Shown piece after piece: positions 1 to 6,280 of a stretch of DNA of 11,540 nt. Under the pieces are notes generated by a model that saw only the letters and a list, made by a program, of their open reading frames with translations, was not told the DNA's origin and searched no databases. The translations under genes and the position numbers were made by a program. Numbering within the stretch: the stretch's first letter is position 1; each line of letters starts with the position of its first letter. Source of the DNA: an uncultured Acidimicrobiia bacterium (GTDB taxonomy: Bacteria; Actinomycetota; Acidimicrobiia; Spongiisociales; Spongiisociaceae); contig CALCCX010000034.1 in NCBI GenBank assembly GCA_937900165.1, positions 1 to 11,540 of the forward strand. The letters run 5' to 3'.

Positions 1-673
1 ACTGAGCAGCTTTGGATTTCTGCTCGCCTAAGGTTTTTGGTTCCAGTATATAGGTCAGGGCTACGAAGCAGTAGCTATTGGGCCCCTCCTCGTATGCCAG
101 CTCGCGTATCGCTTCGATATAGTAGGCGTTTTCCAGGTCGCCGACCGTACCGCCAATCTCGACAAACACTATATCAGCATCGCTTTCCATTGCCAACCGG
201 CGCAGCTTCAACTTAACCTCGCCGGTAACATGCGGTATCATTTGAACATCTCTGCCGAGATAGTCGCCGTGCCGTTCCTTATGCAGAACCGACCTGAATA
301 TTTGTCCACTTGTGGTGAAGTTTGCCCTGCTTAAATCCTGATTTAGCATCCTCTCGTAGGTTCCCAGGTCCATATCGCATTCCATACCGTCATCGAGCAC
401 AAACACCTCGCCATGCCGAAGCGGATTTAACGTCCCTGAATCTATATTCAAATAGCCTTCGAGCTTAATTGGAGTAACTTTCAGGCCCTTATCCTGACAA
501 AGCAAAGCCAGACAGGATGAAAATATACCCTTACCCAGGCCGCTCATCACAGTGCCCAGGACAAAACAATAGCGGGTTTTACCCTTTTTATAGCCAGCCG
601 GCACCGGCGAGAAGAATTCGCTATCAGTTGAAGTATCACTAACAGAAGCCAATAAATCTTTATTCTTCGACAT
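1..673 (-). CDS. pyrG: CTP synthase, N-terminal part (runs off the left edge)
   Basis: CTP synthase makes CTP from UTP, ATP and glutamine in the cytoplasm. The 224 visible residues cover most of the synthetase domain. The ATP loop reads GTVMSGLGKG at residues 40-49 (the usual form is GGVVSSLGKG). Other landmarks are KLEGYLNIDSGTL (70-82), HGEVFVLDDG (87-96), MDLGTYER (101-108), KERHGDYLG (132-140) and VEIGGTVGD (171-179). Lys48, Lys70, Asp102 and Glu172 match E. coli Lys18, Lys40, Asp72 and Glu140. The UTP/CTP site is KSKAAQ at 219-224, where the usual form is KTKPTQ. About 30 extra N-terminal residues precede the fold. ATG at 671-673 has AAGGGA just upstream. It lies 28 bases after kdsB, a common Gram-negative arrangement. 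The glutaminase domain is off the window. Confidence 0.93.
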   Translation of the reverse strand, partial: MSKNKDLLASVSDTSTDSEFFSPVPAGYKKGKTRYCFVLGTVMSGLGKGIFSSCLALLCQDKGLKVTPIKLEGYLNIDSGTLNPLRHGEVFVLDDGMECDMDLGTYERMLNQDLSRANFTTSGQIFRSVLHKERHGDYLGRDVQMIPHVTGEVKLKLRRLAMESDADIVFVEIGGTVGDLENAYYIEAIRELAYEEGPNSYCFVALTYILEPKTLGEQKSKAAQ

Positions 674-701
674 AAATTCCCTTTTTTATTTTTGCCTTTC
701 C

Positions 702-1226
702 TTAATACCTTTTAACGAACTCGGCGTACTGCTGGGGTGTGTCTATTCCGTCGCAGGTGTGTTCGACCTTGCCGACCAGGATTGGGAAACCATTCTCTAT
801 CGCTCGCAACTGCTCAAGCCTTTCGATTTTTTCTAAGCCGCTCTGCGGCAAAGCGGTAATTTTCAGCAGAAATTCCTTTCTGTAAGCGTAAATTCCCAGA
901 TGCCGCAGATAATTTGCTGTTTTTCCCGCTCCGCCTGCGGCTCTGTCGTAAGGAATAACCGACCGTGAAAAATATATCGCAAAGTTATCGCTGTCAACTA
1001 CAACCTTCACAATATTCGGGTCTTTTACCTGCTCGCTGTTTTCAAACTCCGCAGCTAAAGTAGCCATTCCACAGTTTTGAGTTTCAAGTTTCAAGTTTTG
1101 AGCTTCTATCAGAAGTTGGGCCAGCAAGTCGATATTTCCCGGCTCAATCTCCGGCTCATCGGCCTGGACATTCAGTACAATATCAACATCCATATCGGCG
1201 ACGGCTTCGGCGGCGATCAAGTCGGT
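702..1226 (-). CDS. kdsB: 3-deoxy-manno-octulosonate cytidylyltransferase, C-terminal part (5' cut at the chimeric join)
   Basis: KdsB activates KDO as CMP-KDO using CTP, for the lipopolysaccharide inner core, in the cytoplasm. The 174 residues that belong to the gene start at TDLIAAEAV (usual form SGTDRIAEA) and include DIVLNVQADEP (15-25), GMATLA (53-58), YFSRSVIPYDR (85-95), YLRHLGIYAYR (106-116), LEKIERLEQLRAIENG (131-146) and GIDTPQQYAEFVKRY (160-174). Asp23 and Asp162 sit where the family binds metal. About 70 residues, including the N-terminal PARYxSTRxPGKPL region, are missing. Upstream of 1226 the open frame continues for about 33 codons, but that part is antisense to the alcohol dehydrogenase and is not KdsB. 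Residues 42-51 look like a small insertion coded by a heptamer repeat. It is followed directly by pyrG, which supplies its CTP. Confidence 0.94.
   Translation of the reverse strand, partial: TDLIAAEAVADMDVDIVLNVQADEPEIEPGNIDLLAQLLIEAQNLKLETQNCGMATLAAEFENSEQVKDPNIVKVVVDSDNFAIYFSRSVIPYDRAAGGAGKTANYLRHLGIYAYRKEFLLKITALPQSGLEKIERLEQLRAIENGFPILVGKVEHTCDGIDTPQQYAEFVKRY
1074..1102. repeat. Tandem heptamer repeat inside kdsB
   Basis: The plus strand reads GTTTTGAG, TTTCAAG, TTTCAAG, TTTTGAG in a row. GTTTTGAG (1074-1081) recurs at 1095-1102, exactly 21 bases later, so the unit pattern keeps the reading frame. On the coding strand it gives AQNLKLETQN, in a place where E. coli KdsB is about six residues shorter. 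The family of this repeat is not identified. It is either a simple sequence expansion or a short dispersed repeat that landed in frame. Confidence 0.6.
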
Positions 1227-1235
1227 GCGCAATGG
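1215..1235. other. Chimeric junction between two unrelated genomes
   Basis: Left of about 1226 the minus strand encodes KdsB. Right of about 1225 the plus strand encodes the C-terminal end of an alcohol dehydrogenase. Both proteins lose their N-terminal parts at the same base, and base composition changes from lower to clearly higher GC at the same point. Gene style changes too, with Gram-negative LPS genes on one side and high-GC catabolic genes on the other. No integrase, transposon end or attachment-site repeat is visible. The bases GGTGC at 1224-1228 could belong to either side, so a few bases of microhomology may have helped the join. This fits an assembly or amplification chimera better than a real recombination event. 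Confidence 0.85.
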
Positions 1236-1521
1236 GGCCACGGTGTGTTTCGTCGGTCTGGGTGCCGCCGAGATCACCGTGCCCCTTTTTGACATCGTTG
1301 TGCCAGAGCGGCTGATCGTCGGCACCTTCGCCTACCCGGACGAGGTGTTCCGAGACGCCCTCCGGCATCTCGCAGCCGGGCAACTCGACCTCGGGGCACT
1401 TATTGGCAGCCAGGAGGCCTCTGAAGATACCGGGGCCGCATTCGATGCGTTGGCCAGCGGAGCGCGCCGAGACGCCAAGATCATGATCAGCACCGGGGCA
1501 ACGGCTCCCCAGGAGGGGTAG
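1225..1521 (+). CDS. Zinc-type (MDR) alcohol dehydrogenase, C-terminal fragment (5' cut at the join)
   Basis: These 98 residues match the end of medium-chain, zinc-dependent alcohol dehydrogenases, which oxidise alcohols or reduce aldehydes with NAD(P). Visible are the last part of the nucleotide-binding domain, VRNGATVCFVGLGAAE (residues 1-16), then PLFDIVVPERLIVGTFAY (20-37), FRDALRHLAAGQLDL (42-56) and the closing AFDALASG...DAKIMIS segment. A full family member has about 340 residues, so the catalytic zinc domain and the dinucleotide fold entrance are lost. The GTG at 1225 is an internal valine, not a start codon. The stop is TAG at 1519-1521. An 80-base gap leads to the alpha/beta hydrolase on the same strand. 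The substrate cannot be told from this fragment. Confidence 0.85.
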   Translation: MRNGATVCFVGLGAAEITVPLFDIVVPERLIVGTFAYPDEVFRDALRHLAAGQLDLGALIGSQEASEDTGAAFDALASGARRDAKIMISTGATAPQEG

Positions 1522-1601
1522 CCGGGAGACGAACCGACAACTTTTCGAACTGCCGGCGAGCCCGTCGAAGCCGTGCCCGACGTACTGGAAAGGACGTACC
1601 G

Positions 1602-2426
1602 ATGCCGTTCACGACCCTGCCAACAGACATTGAGGTGTACTACGAGGTCGAGGGGACCGGAGACCCTCTTCTGCTGATCATGGGAACCGCTGCTGACCAT
1701 TCCGCCTGGGACGCGCAGGTGGCCGCGTACGAAGCTGACTTCACGGTGATCACCTACGACGCGCGGGGCACTGGGCAGTCGACGCATCCTGAGGCGGCTG
1801 AGGACTACTCGATGCGCCTGTTTGCGGACGACGCGGCCGCATTGTTGGATCATCTGGCCCTTGATCGAGCCCACGTATCTGGCTTGTCGTTGGGCAGTGC
1901 CACGGCACAAGAGCTCGCAATCAACCACCCGGACAAGGTGGCGACTCTGCAGCTTCACGGTACGTGGGGCCGTTCCGATGAGTGGTTCAATCGGATGATC
2001 GATACCAACGCACTGCCTGTGTCACTAGGCGACTTCGAGGCCTACATACGTACCGCGCTGCTCTGGGTTGCCAGCCCTCAGTTCATCAATGAGCGACCTG
2101 AAGAGGTGGAGGCATTCGAGCGCGGCTTCATCCTCGAGAACGATCATCCACCAACCCAACACGGGATGATGGGACACTTCCACGCAGACCAGACGCACGA
2201 CACGATGGACCGGCTGCACGAGATCTCGGTCCCGACTCTTATCACCTCCGGCGAGGTTGACTGGCAGGTGCCCACCCGATACGGCCTCCAGGTGCAGCGG
2301 CGCATTCCCGGTTCGACACTGCACTTGTTCACCGGACCGGCCGCCAGCCATATCGCCTTCGTCGAGATGGCAGACGAATGGAATGCCTTCACCCTGGCGT
2401 GGCTGAAACGCCATGGCCCGATCTAG
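1602..2426 (+). CDS. Alpha/beta hydrolase
   Basis: A 274-residue soluble alpha/beta hydrolase of the esterase, lactonase and haloperoxidase-like group. The oxyanion-hole region is LLIMGTAADHSAW (24-36), the DARGTGQS motif is at 53-60, and the nucleophile elbow GLSLG is at 94-98 with Ser96. Asp220 (GEVD) and His250 (ASHIAF) complete a plausible catalytic triad. A helical cap lies at about 125-200. Length is normal for the family and there is no signal peptide, so it should act in the cytoplasm. ATG 1602 has a strong ribosome site GGAAAGGA (1587-1594) seven bases upstream. It lies 80 bases after the dehydrogenase fragment, possibly in one transcript. Its stop shares bases with the convergent SDR gene. 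The natural ester or lactone is unknown. Confidence 0.93.
   Translation: MPFTTLPTDIEVYYEVEGTGDPLLLIMGTAADHSAWDAQVAAYEADFTVITYDARGTGQSTHPEAAEDYSMRLFADDAAALLDHLALDRAHVSGLSLGSATAQELAINHPDKVATLQLHGTWGRSDEWFNRMIDTNALPVSLGDFEAYIRTALLWVASPQFINERPEEVEAFERGFILENDHPPTQHGMMGHFHADQTHDTMDRLHEISVPTLITSGEVDWQVPTRYGLQVQRRIPGSTLHLFTGPAASHIAFVEMADEWNAFTLAWLKRHGPI
2423..2426. other. Shared CTAG: overlapping stop codons of convergent genes
   Basis: The plus-strand hydrolase ends with TAG at 2424-2426, and the minus-strand SDR gene ends with TAG read from 2425 to 2423. The palindrome CTAG therefore holds both stops, and no room is left for a terminator between the genes. The two transcripts must overlap at their 3' ends. 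Confidence 0.9.
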
Positions 2427-3220
2427 TGAGCGGTCCAACCACCGTCAACGACCAGCACCGAACCCGTAACGTAACTTGACGCATCCGAAGCGAGAAACAG
2501 CACAGCACCCTGGATCTCGTGGAGCTTTCCCCAGCGTTGGAGGGCGACTTCCTGTGAGATGACTCTGGCTGCATGCTCCGTCTCCTGGAACGGGATGTTC
2601 ATCTCGGTGAGGAAGGGGCCAGGGGCGATCGCATTCACCGTGATCCCCTCTTGTGCCCATTCCAATGCCAGGGCACGGGTGAGTTGGACGATGCCGCCTT
2701 TCGACGTCGCATAGGCAGTTCGATTGGGCGCCGCCACCAAACCAAATGTCGACGAGATGTTGATGACTCGACCGTGGCCTGCCGACCCCAGGTGAGGCGC
2801 CGCTGCCCGGCACATCATCCAGGGGCCTGTGAGGTTGACGGCCAGCGAGCGATCGAAATCCTCCCTCTCCAGCTCGGCGATGGATCCGCGTACGTTGATG
2901 CCGGCGTTGTTGACCAGAATGTCGAGGCCACCGAGCTGTTCGACCGTGCTCGTCACGGTGTCACCGACCGCGGCCTCGTTGGAGACATCTGCCTCGAGGC
3001 CGAGCACCCGGCCACCGGTGATTGCGGCGATCTCGTCGGCCTTGGCAGAGACCTCAGAGGCTGAGCGGCTGGTCAGCGCGACGGACGCCCCCGCCCAGGA
3101 GAGCGCTTCGCCGATGACGGCGCCTAGCCCTCTGGAACCACCGGTAACGAGGGCGACCCGGCCGTCGAGCCGAAAGAGTTCGAGCGGGTTATCCGCCGTG
3201 GGCCTCCTCGAAAGTGGCAC
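2423..3220 (-). CDS. SDR family NAD(P)-dependent oxidoreductase (gluconate 5-dehydrogenase-like)
   Basis: A 265-residue classical short-chain dehydrogenase. The cofactor loop is TGGSRGLG (26-33), followed by NNAG (104-107), Asn129, Ser157 in NISS, and YATSK with Tyr170 and Lys174, then the C-terminal VDGG (258-261). All catalytic residues are present. The opening LFRLDGRVALVTGG and the overall shape resemble gluconate 5-dehydrogenases and related hydroxy-acid or sugar dehydrogenases, but substrate assignment within this family is unsafe. The GTG at 3218-3220 is chosen because GAAGG (3229-3233) sits eight bases upstream and no start codon lies between it and the fold. It overlaps the end of the upstream oxidoreductase gene by 32 bases, suggesting translational coupling. 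It is the last gene of the three-gene operon. Confidence 0.93.
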   Translation of the reverse strand: MPLSRRPTADNPLELFRLDGRVALVTGGSRGLGAVIGEALSWAGASVALTSRSASEVSAKADEIAAITGGRVLGLEADVSNEAAVGDTVTSTVEQLGGLDILVNNAGINVRGSIAELEREDFDRSLAVNLTGPWMMCRAAAPHLGSAGHGRVINISSTFGLVAAPNRTAYATSKGGIVQLTRALALEWAQEGITVNAIAPGPFLTEMNIPFQETEHAARVISQEVALQRWGKLHEIQGAVLFLASDASSYVTGSVLVVDGGWTAH

Positions 3221-3728
3221 CGCCTGTGCCTTCGACCCAGTAGCGGCGGGCCCATCCGAGTCCCTGCCAGGTCCGCACGTTCGAAGGCGTCATCTTGATG
3301 AGCCAGCGAGGCTGGCTGATGGTGCCGGTCAGGTACTCTGGGCCGTTGGGGCCCAGGTAGCGGTACGACATCTCCTTTGCGACCTCGACCCACTTGCCAC
3401 CGACGTTGGGCTCTTCGACGATCTCGGCGATTCCCTCCATCATCACTTTGGGAATCTCGGTGCGTTGCCCCGATTCGTCAGGAGGGCTGTGTTCGGAATC
3501 CACGACGACAGACACGCGGCCGTCGTTTTGGATGTACTTGCACCATGCAGAGCGCTCGCGTCCGACGAACCACATGGCTTCACCGTCCCACTGGTACCAA
3601 ACCGGCACCACGTACGGGGCACCATCCGGCTTGAGACAGGCGAGGCGGGCGAGGGCGTCGTGGCCGAGGAATCGCCCCAGCTCCTCGTCGTCCAACCCAC
3701 CAAGCTTGCCTCGGAAATCTTCTGCCAT
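3189..3728 (-). CDS. PPOX-family split-barrel FMN/F420-binding protein, copy 1
   Basis: A 179-residue member of the pyridoxamine 5'-phosphate oxidase-like split-barrel superfamily, whose members use FMN or F420 to reduce small molecules or act without a known substrate. The core signature ARLACLKPDGAPYVVPVW (27-44) followed by WDGEAMWF and the RERSAW segment (57-62) is typical of the group; Arg57 and Ser60 fall where phosphate contacts are expected. The C-terminal block carries YLGPNG (124-129), PRWLIKMTPSNVRTW (140-154) and GLGWARRYW (156-164). It is about half identical along its whole length to the next gene upstream, so the pair is a tandem duplication. ATG 3726-3728 has AGGAG at 3734-3738, five bases upstream. 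Whether it binds FMN or F420 is not decided by the sequence. Confidence 0.87.
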   Translation of the reverse strand: MAEDFRGKLGGLDDEELGRFLGHDALARLACLKPDGAPYVVPVWYQWDGEAMWFVGRERSAWCKYIQNDGRVSVVVDSEHSPPDESGQRTEIPKVMMEGIAEIVEEPNVGGKWVEVAKEMSYRYLGPNGPEYLTGTISQPRWLIKMTPSNVRTWQGLGWARRYWVEGTGGATFEEAHGG

Positions 3729-3755
3729 GGTGTCTCCTAAGTTGGTGGATCCAGG

Positions 3756-4298
3756 CTAAGAGGCGTGCACTTCTTCGTAGCTCGGGCCAGTGTCCTTCTC
3801 GACCCAGTACTTCTTGGCCCAGCCGAGACCCTCCCATGTTCTCACGTTGTCTGGGGTCACCTTGATCAGCCAGCGGGGCTGCTCGACGGTCGGCGTGATG
3901 TACGACGAGCCGTTCGGTCCGAGATAGCGCTTCGCCATCTCCTCGGCGATCGCCACCCACTGCCCACCGACATTGGGCTCCTCGACAACCTCGGCGGTTC
4001 CCTGCGCGAACACCTTGGGCGCCTCGAAGTGACGATTGTTCTCGGAGTCGTCGACCCGGCCCATGTCGTCGATCACGATGCCGACGTCCGGCCGGTCGCG
4101 CATGAAGCGGGCTATGGCTGAGCGCTCACGGATCACGAACCAAAAGGCGTCACCGTCCCAGTGGTACCAGAGAGGCATCACATAAGGTCGTCCGTCGTCA
4201 TCGATCATGGCGACCCGCGCCAGCGTCTTGCCCGACAGGTAGAGGTTCATCCGATCCTCGTCCATTCCGCCGATTCTGCCCCGCCAGTCCTCCGACAC
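3756..4298 (-). CDS. PPOX-family split-barrel FMN/F420-binding protein, copy 2
   Basis: A 180-residue paralogue of the downstream gene, sharing the same blocks in the same order: ARVAMIDDDGRPYVMPLWYH (27-46), RERSA, EEPNVGG, KRYLGPNG, PRWLIKVTPDNVRTWEGLGW and KKYWVE. No signal peptide or membrane segment is seen. The start is GTG at 4296-4298, with AAGGGAG (4305-4311) six bases upstream. It is the first gene of the minus-strand operon, with 27 bases to copy 1, and faces the divergent ABC-transporter operon across 130 bases. Members of this superfamily are usually dimers, so the two copies could form a heterodimer or could have split substrates. The middle loop at about 76-92 differs most between the copies. 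Confidence 0.87.
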   Translation of the reverse strand: MSEDWRGRIGGMDEDRMNLYLSGKTLARVAMIDDDGRPYVMPLWYHWDGDAFWFVIRERSAIARFMRDRPDVGIVIDDMGRVDDSENNRHFEAPKVFAQGTAEVVEEPNVGGQWVAIAEEMAKRYLGPNGSSYITPTVEQPRWLIKVTPDNVRTWEGLGWAKKYWVEKDTGPSYEEVHAS

Positions 4299-4428
4299 GT
4301 AGAACTCCCTTGTTGATCTGGGCAGCTCGGACTGAGTGCCACAAAGTATTATAATATCGTAGCTGTTGCCAGGCTCGCAAAGAGATGGGTCCTGGTGATG
4401 TTCTCAAGTCGACAGAGCTGGAGGGATT
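4299..4428. promoter_or_regulatory. Divergent intergenic control region with a symmetric TATAAT element
   Basis: This is the only long divergent gap in the high-GC part, and so should hold the promoters for both operons. At 4347-4356 the bases TATTATAATA form a perfect 10-base palindrome, giving TATAAT on the plus strand (4350-4355) and on the minus strand (4353 to 4348). It stands out as AT-only in GC-rich DNA. No convincing -35 box lies 16-18 bases away on either strand. The element could be a bidirectional promoter, a regulator's operator, or both. The ribosome site for the minus operon is AAGGGAG at 4305-4311. For the plus operon GGAGGG (4420-4425) lies only three bases before GTG 4429. 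Confidence 0.5.
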
Positions 4429-5490
4429 GTGGTTGAGGACCGGGCTCTCGAACCGCGTGGGGCTTTGGGCAGCGATGTAGCTCTCTCCGTCAAGGACCTG
4501 GTCAAGACCTTCCACGTTGGTGGTGGTTTCCTTGGCGGCGAGAAGGGTGAAGTATCCGCCGTCGCCGGCGTGTCGTTTGATATCAAGTTCGGAGAGACGA
4601 TGGGTCTCGTTGGGGAGTCGGGCTGCGGGAAGTCTACGACCGCCCGTTGCATCCTCCGGCTGATAGAGCCCACCTCTGGCGATGTTTTGCTCCAGCAGAC
4701 GCTAGAAGAGGGTGGGTACGGGACGATCGACATCATCGCGGCCGACAAGAAGCAGCTCCGTGACCTGCGGCGCCGCATGCAGATCGTCTTTCAGGACCCA
4801 TTCGCGTCCCTCAACCCCAGGATGACGGTGGGCGCCCCGATCGGCGAACTCCTAAGTGTCCACACCGACCTGAGCCGGGAGGAGCGAGCTGCCAGAACCG
4901 GAGATCTGCTGCGGTTGGTCGGCATGAACCCCAGTGCCGCGGACCGATATCCCCACGAGTTCTCCGGTGGTCAGCGCCAGCGGATCGGCGTGGCCAGAGC
5001 ACTGGCGCTGAGCCCCGACTTCCTCGTGCTCGACGAGCCTGTCTCCGCTCTCGATGTGTCAATCCAGGCCCAGGTCTTGAACCTCCTCGAGGAGTTGCAG
5101 CACGACCTCGGACTCACCTACCTCTTTATCGCTCACGATCTGGCGGTGGTGCGCCACATCTGCCATGAGACCGCAGTGATGTACCTGGGCAAGATCGTCG
5201 AAATGACTACGACGGACAGGCTGTTTTCTGAGCCCATGCACCCCTACAGTCATGCGTTGCTCTCGGCAGTTCCTGTGCCTGATCCGAAACTCGAGCGCCA
5301 GCGTTCCCGGATCCTTCTCGAAGGGGACGTTCCGAGCCCACTGAATCCGCCATCAGGGTGCCGCTTCCACACCAGGTGCCCGGTGGGCAAGGACAAAGAG
5401 ATATGCAGGACAGAGGAGCCGCCGTTGCGCGAGCTGATACCGGGGCACCACGTCGCATGCCACTTCCCGGAAGCCCGCCAGGTCATCTGA
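4429..5490 (+). CDS. OppF/DppF-type ABC transporter ATP-binding protein
   Basis: The second ATPase of a peptide/opine/nickel-class importer; it drives uptake at the inner face of the membrane as a pair with the OppD-type subunit. In 353 residues it has Walker A GESGCGKST (62-70), the Q-loop FQDP (121-124), signature SGGQRQR (179-185), Walker B FLVLDEP (198-204), the switch His236 and the family-specific HPYSHALLSAVP (271-282). The tail carries Cys311, Cys317, Cys326 and Cys344 in the GCRFHTRCP type motif seen in this family. NPRMTV (129-134) is typical of F rather than D subunits. The start is GTG 4429; the ribosome site GGAGGG is rather close, so TTG 4465 is an alternative. It is the first gene of the catabolic operon, 5.5 kb away from the D and B subunits. 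Confidence 0.94.
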   Translation: MVEDRALEPRGALGSDVALSVKDLVKTFHVGGGFLGGEKGEVSAVAGVSFDIKFGETMGLVGESGCGKSTTARCILRLIEPTSGDVLLQQTLEEGGYGTIDIIAADKKQLRDLRRRMQIVFQDPFASLNPRMTVGAPIGELLSVHTDLSREERAARTGDLLRLVGMNPSAADRYPHEFSGGQRQRIGVARALALSPDFLVLDEPVSALDVSIQAQVLNLLEELQHDLGLTYLFIAHDLAVVRHICHETAVMYLGKIVEMTTTDRLFSEPMHPYSHALLSAVPVPDPKLERQRSRILLEGDVPSPLNPPSGCRFHTRCPVGKDKEICRTEEPPLRELIPGHHVACHFPEARQVI

Positions 5491-5491
5491 C

Positions 5492-6280
5492 ATGGCCTGG
5501 AACGACATCCGCGAAGGCAACCCCCTCAAGGAAACTCTTGAGATTGGAGGGACCGTTGTCGGCTCGTTTGTCCGCATGTCGTCCGTCGAGGTTGCGGAGG
5601 CGTGCGCCCACGCCGGATGCGACTTCATCATCATCGACATGGAACATTCTCCGGTGACCTGGGAGCGGGCGGCAGCAATGGTCATCGCTACCGAATCCGC
5701 CGGCACCGTCCCCTTGCTCCGGGTGTCGACATGGTCCCGTGACCTAATCACGCGGGCGCTCGACGCAGGTGCCCACGGCGTGATGATCCCTCAGGTCGAG
5801 ACGGCGGCGGTAGCCCGCTCCGTCGTCGCCGCCACCCGGTACGGACCAGACGGGACCAGGGGGACGGCGAGTAGTCGCAGGTCAGGCTTCGGTCTGCGCA
5901 TTCCTCTCGGCGAGTATGTTGCCGCGGCCAATCGGAGTGTCTTCGTGTCGGTTCAGGTCGAGTCGGTAGCGGCTGTCTCAAATGTCGAGGAGATCGCCGG
6001 CATCGAAGGTCTCGACTCGATCTTCCTCGGCCTCTCAGATCTATCCGTGGATCTTGCCGTCCCCGGGGAGTGGCACCATCCCCGTCTCGTGGAGCAGGTC
6101 GAGCGCGTCATGGCAGCATGTGCAGCCAACGACGTTGCTTTCGGGCTGCCGACTCCAAGTGCCGAGTTCGCGAAGGATTATGTCGGCCGCGGTGCTCGGT
6201 TCATCGCAACCGGTGACGTGGGGATCTTCGCAGAAGCAATGGTGAAATTCGTCCGGGAGGTGAAGCCATCAAGCGGTTAG
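5492..6280 (+). CDS. HpcH/HpaI-family aldolase (class II, pyruvate-type)
   Basis: A 262-residue aldolase of the HpcH/HpaI family, whose members cleave 4-hydroxy-2-oxo acids into pyruvate (or a related oxo acid) and an aldehyde with a divalent metal. Visible are DFIIIDMEHSP (44-54), GVMIPQVE (96-103), RYGPDGTRG (116-124), VQVES (154-158) and IFLGLSDLS (177-185). His52, Arg77, Gln155, Glu157 and Asp183 line up with E. coli HpaI His45, Arg70, Gln147, Glu149 and Asp175, so catalysis and metal binding look intact. The usual GPxDL is GLSDL here. ATG 5492 lies one base after the ATPase stop, showing coupling. Related macrophomate synthase or citryl-CoA lyase-like roles are less likely because of length and motifs. 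Confidence 0.94.
   Translation: MAWNDIREGNPLKETLEIGGTVVGSFVRMSSVEVAEACAHAGCDFIIIDMEHSPVTWERAAAMVIATESAGTVPLLRVSTWSRDLITRALDAGAHGVMIPQVETAAVARSVVAATRYGPDGTRGTASSRRSGFGLRIPLGEYVAAANRSVFVSVQVESVAAVSNVEEIAGIEGLDSIFLGLSDLSVDLAVPGEWHHPRLVEQVERVMAACAANDVAFGLPTPSAEFAKDYVGRGARFIATGDVGIFAEAMVKFVREVKPSSG
6256..6263 (+). promoter_or_regulatory. Consensus ribosome binding site pointing to an AUC start
   Basis: GGAGGTGA at 6256-6263 is a full match to the anti-Shine-Dalgarno sequence and is the best ribosome site in the window. Seven bases after GGAGG, at 6268, the codon is ATC. This codon is in frame with the acetamidase-family gene and opens its conserved N-terminal segment. No ATG, GTG or TTG lies at a fitting distance in that frame. 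Confidence 0.65.

Noticed and set aside
1074..1102. CRISPR or phage attachment site
   Set aside because: Units are only 7 bases, with no spacers, and the repeat lies inside a conserved gene. There is no integrase nearby.
1200..1260. Natural horizontal transfer boundary or mobile-element end
   Set aside because: No terminal repeats, target duplication, tRNA or recombinase gene is seen. Truncation of both genes at one base plus adapter contamination elsewhere favours an artefact.
1227..1325. An open frame that extends KdsB upstream on the minus strand with its own ATG
   Set aside because: It is the exact antisense of the alcohol dehydrogenase fragment and has no KdsB-like sequence. It exists only because of the join.
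1522..1601. Hidden gene or RNA between the dehydrogenase fragment and the alpha/beta hydrolase
   Set aside because: The gap is 80 bases with a ribosome site at its end. Only a short direct repeat CGTAC (1581, 1595) is seen, with no stable structure.
1332..1958. A 208-codon minus-strand open frame over the dehydrogenase fragment and the alpha/beta hydrolase
   Set aside because: No domain pattern is seen, and it is antisense to two coding regions with clear motifs.
2829..3740. A 303-codon plus-strand open frame across the SDR and PPOX genes
   Set aside because: It is serine/proline-rich with no recognisable motif and is fully antisense to two well-supported genes. Long antisense frames are common in high-GC DNA.
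4321..4349. A full sigma-70 promoter with a -35 box for the plus operon
   Set aside because: No hexamer close to TTGACA lies 16-18 bases before TATAAT 4350, so only the -10-like element is claimed.
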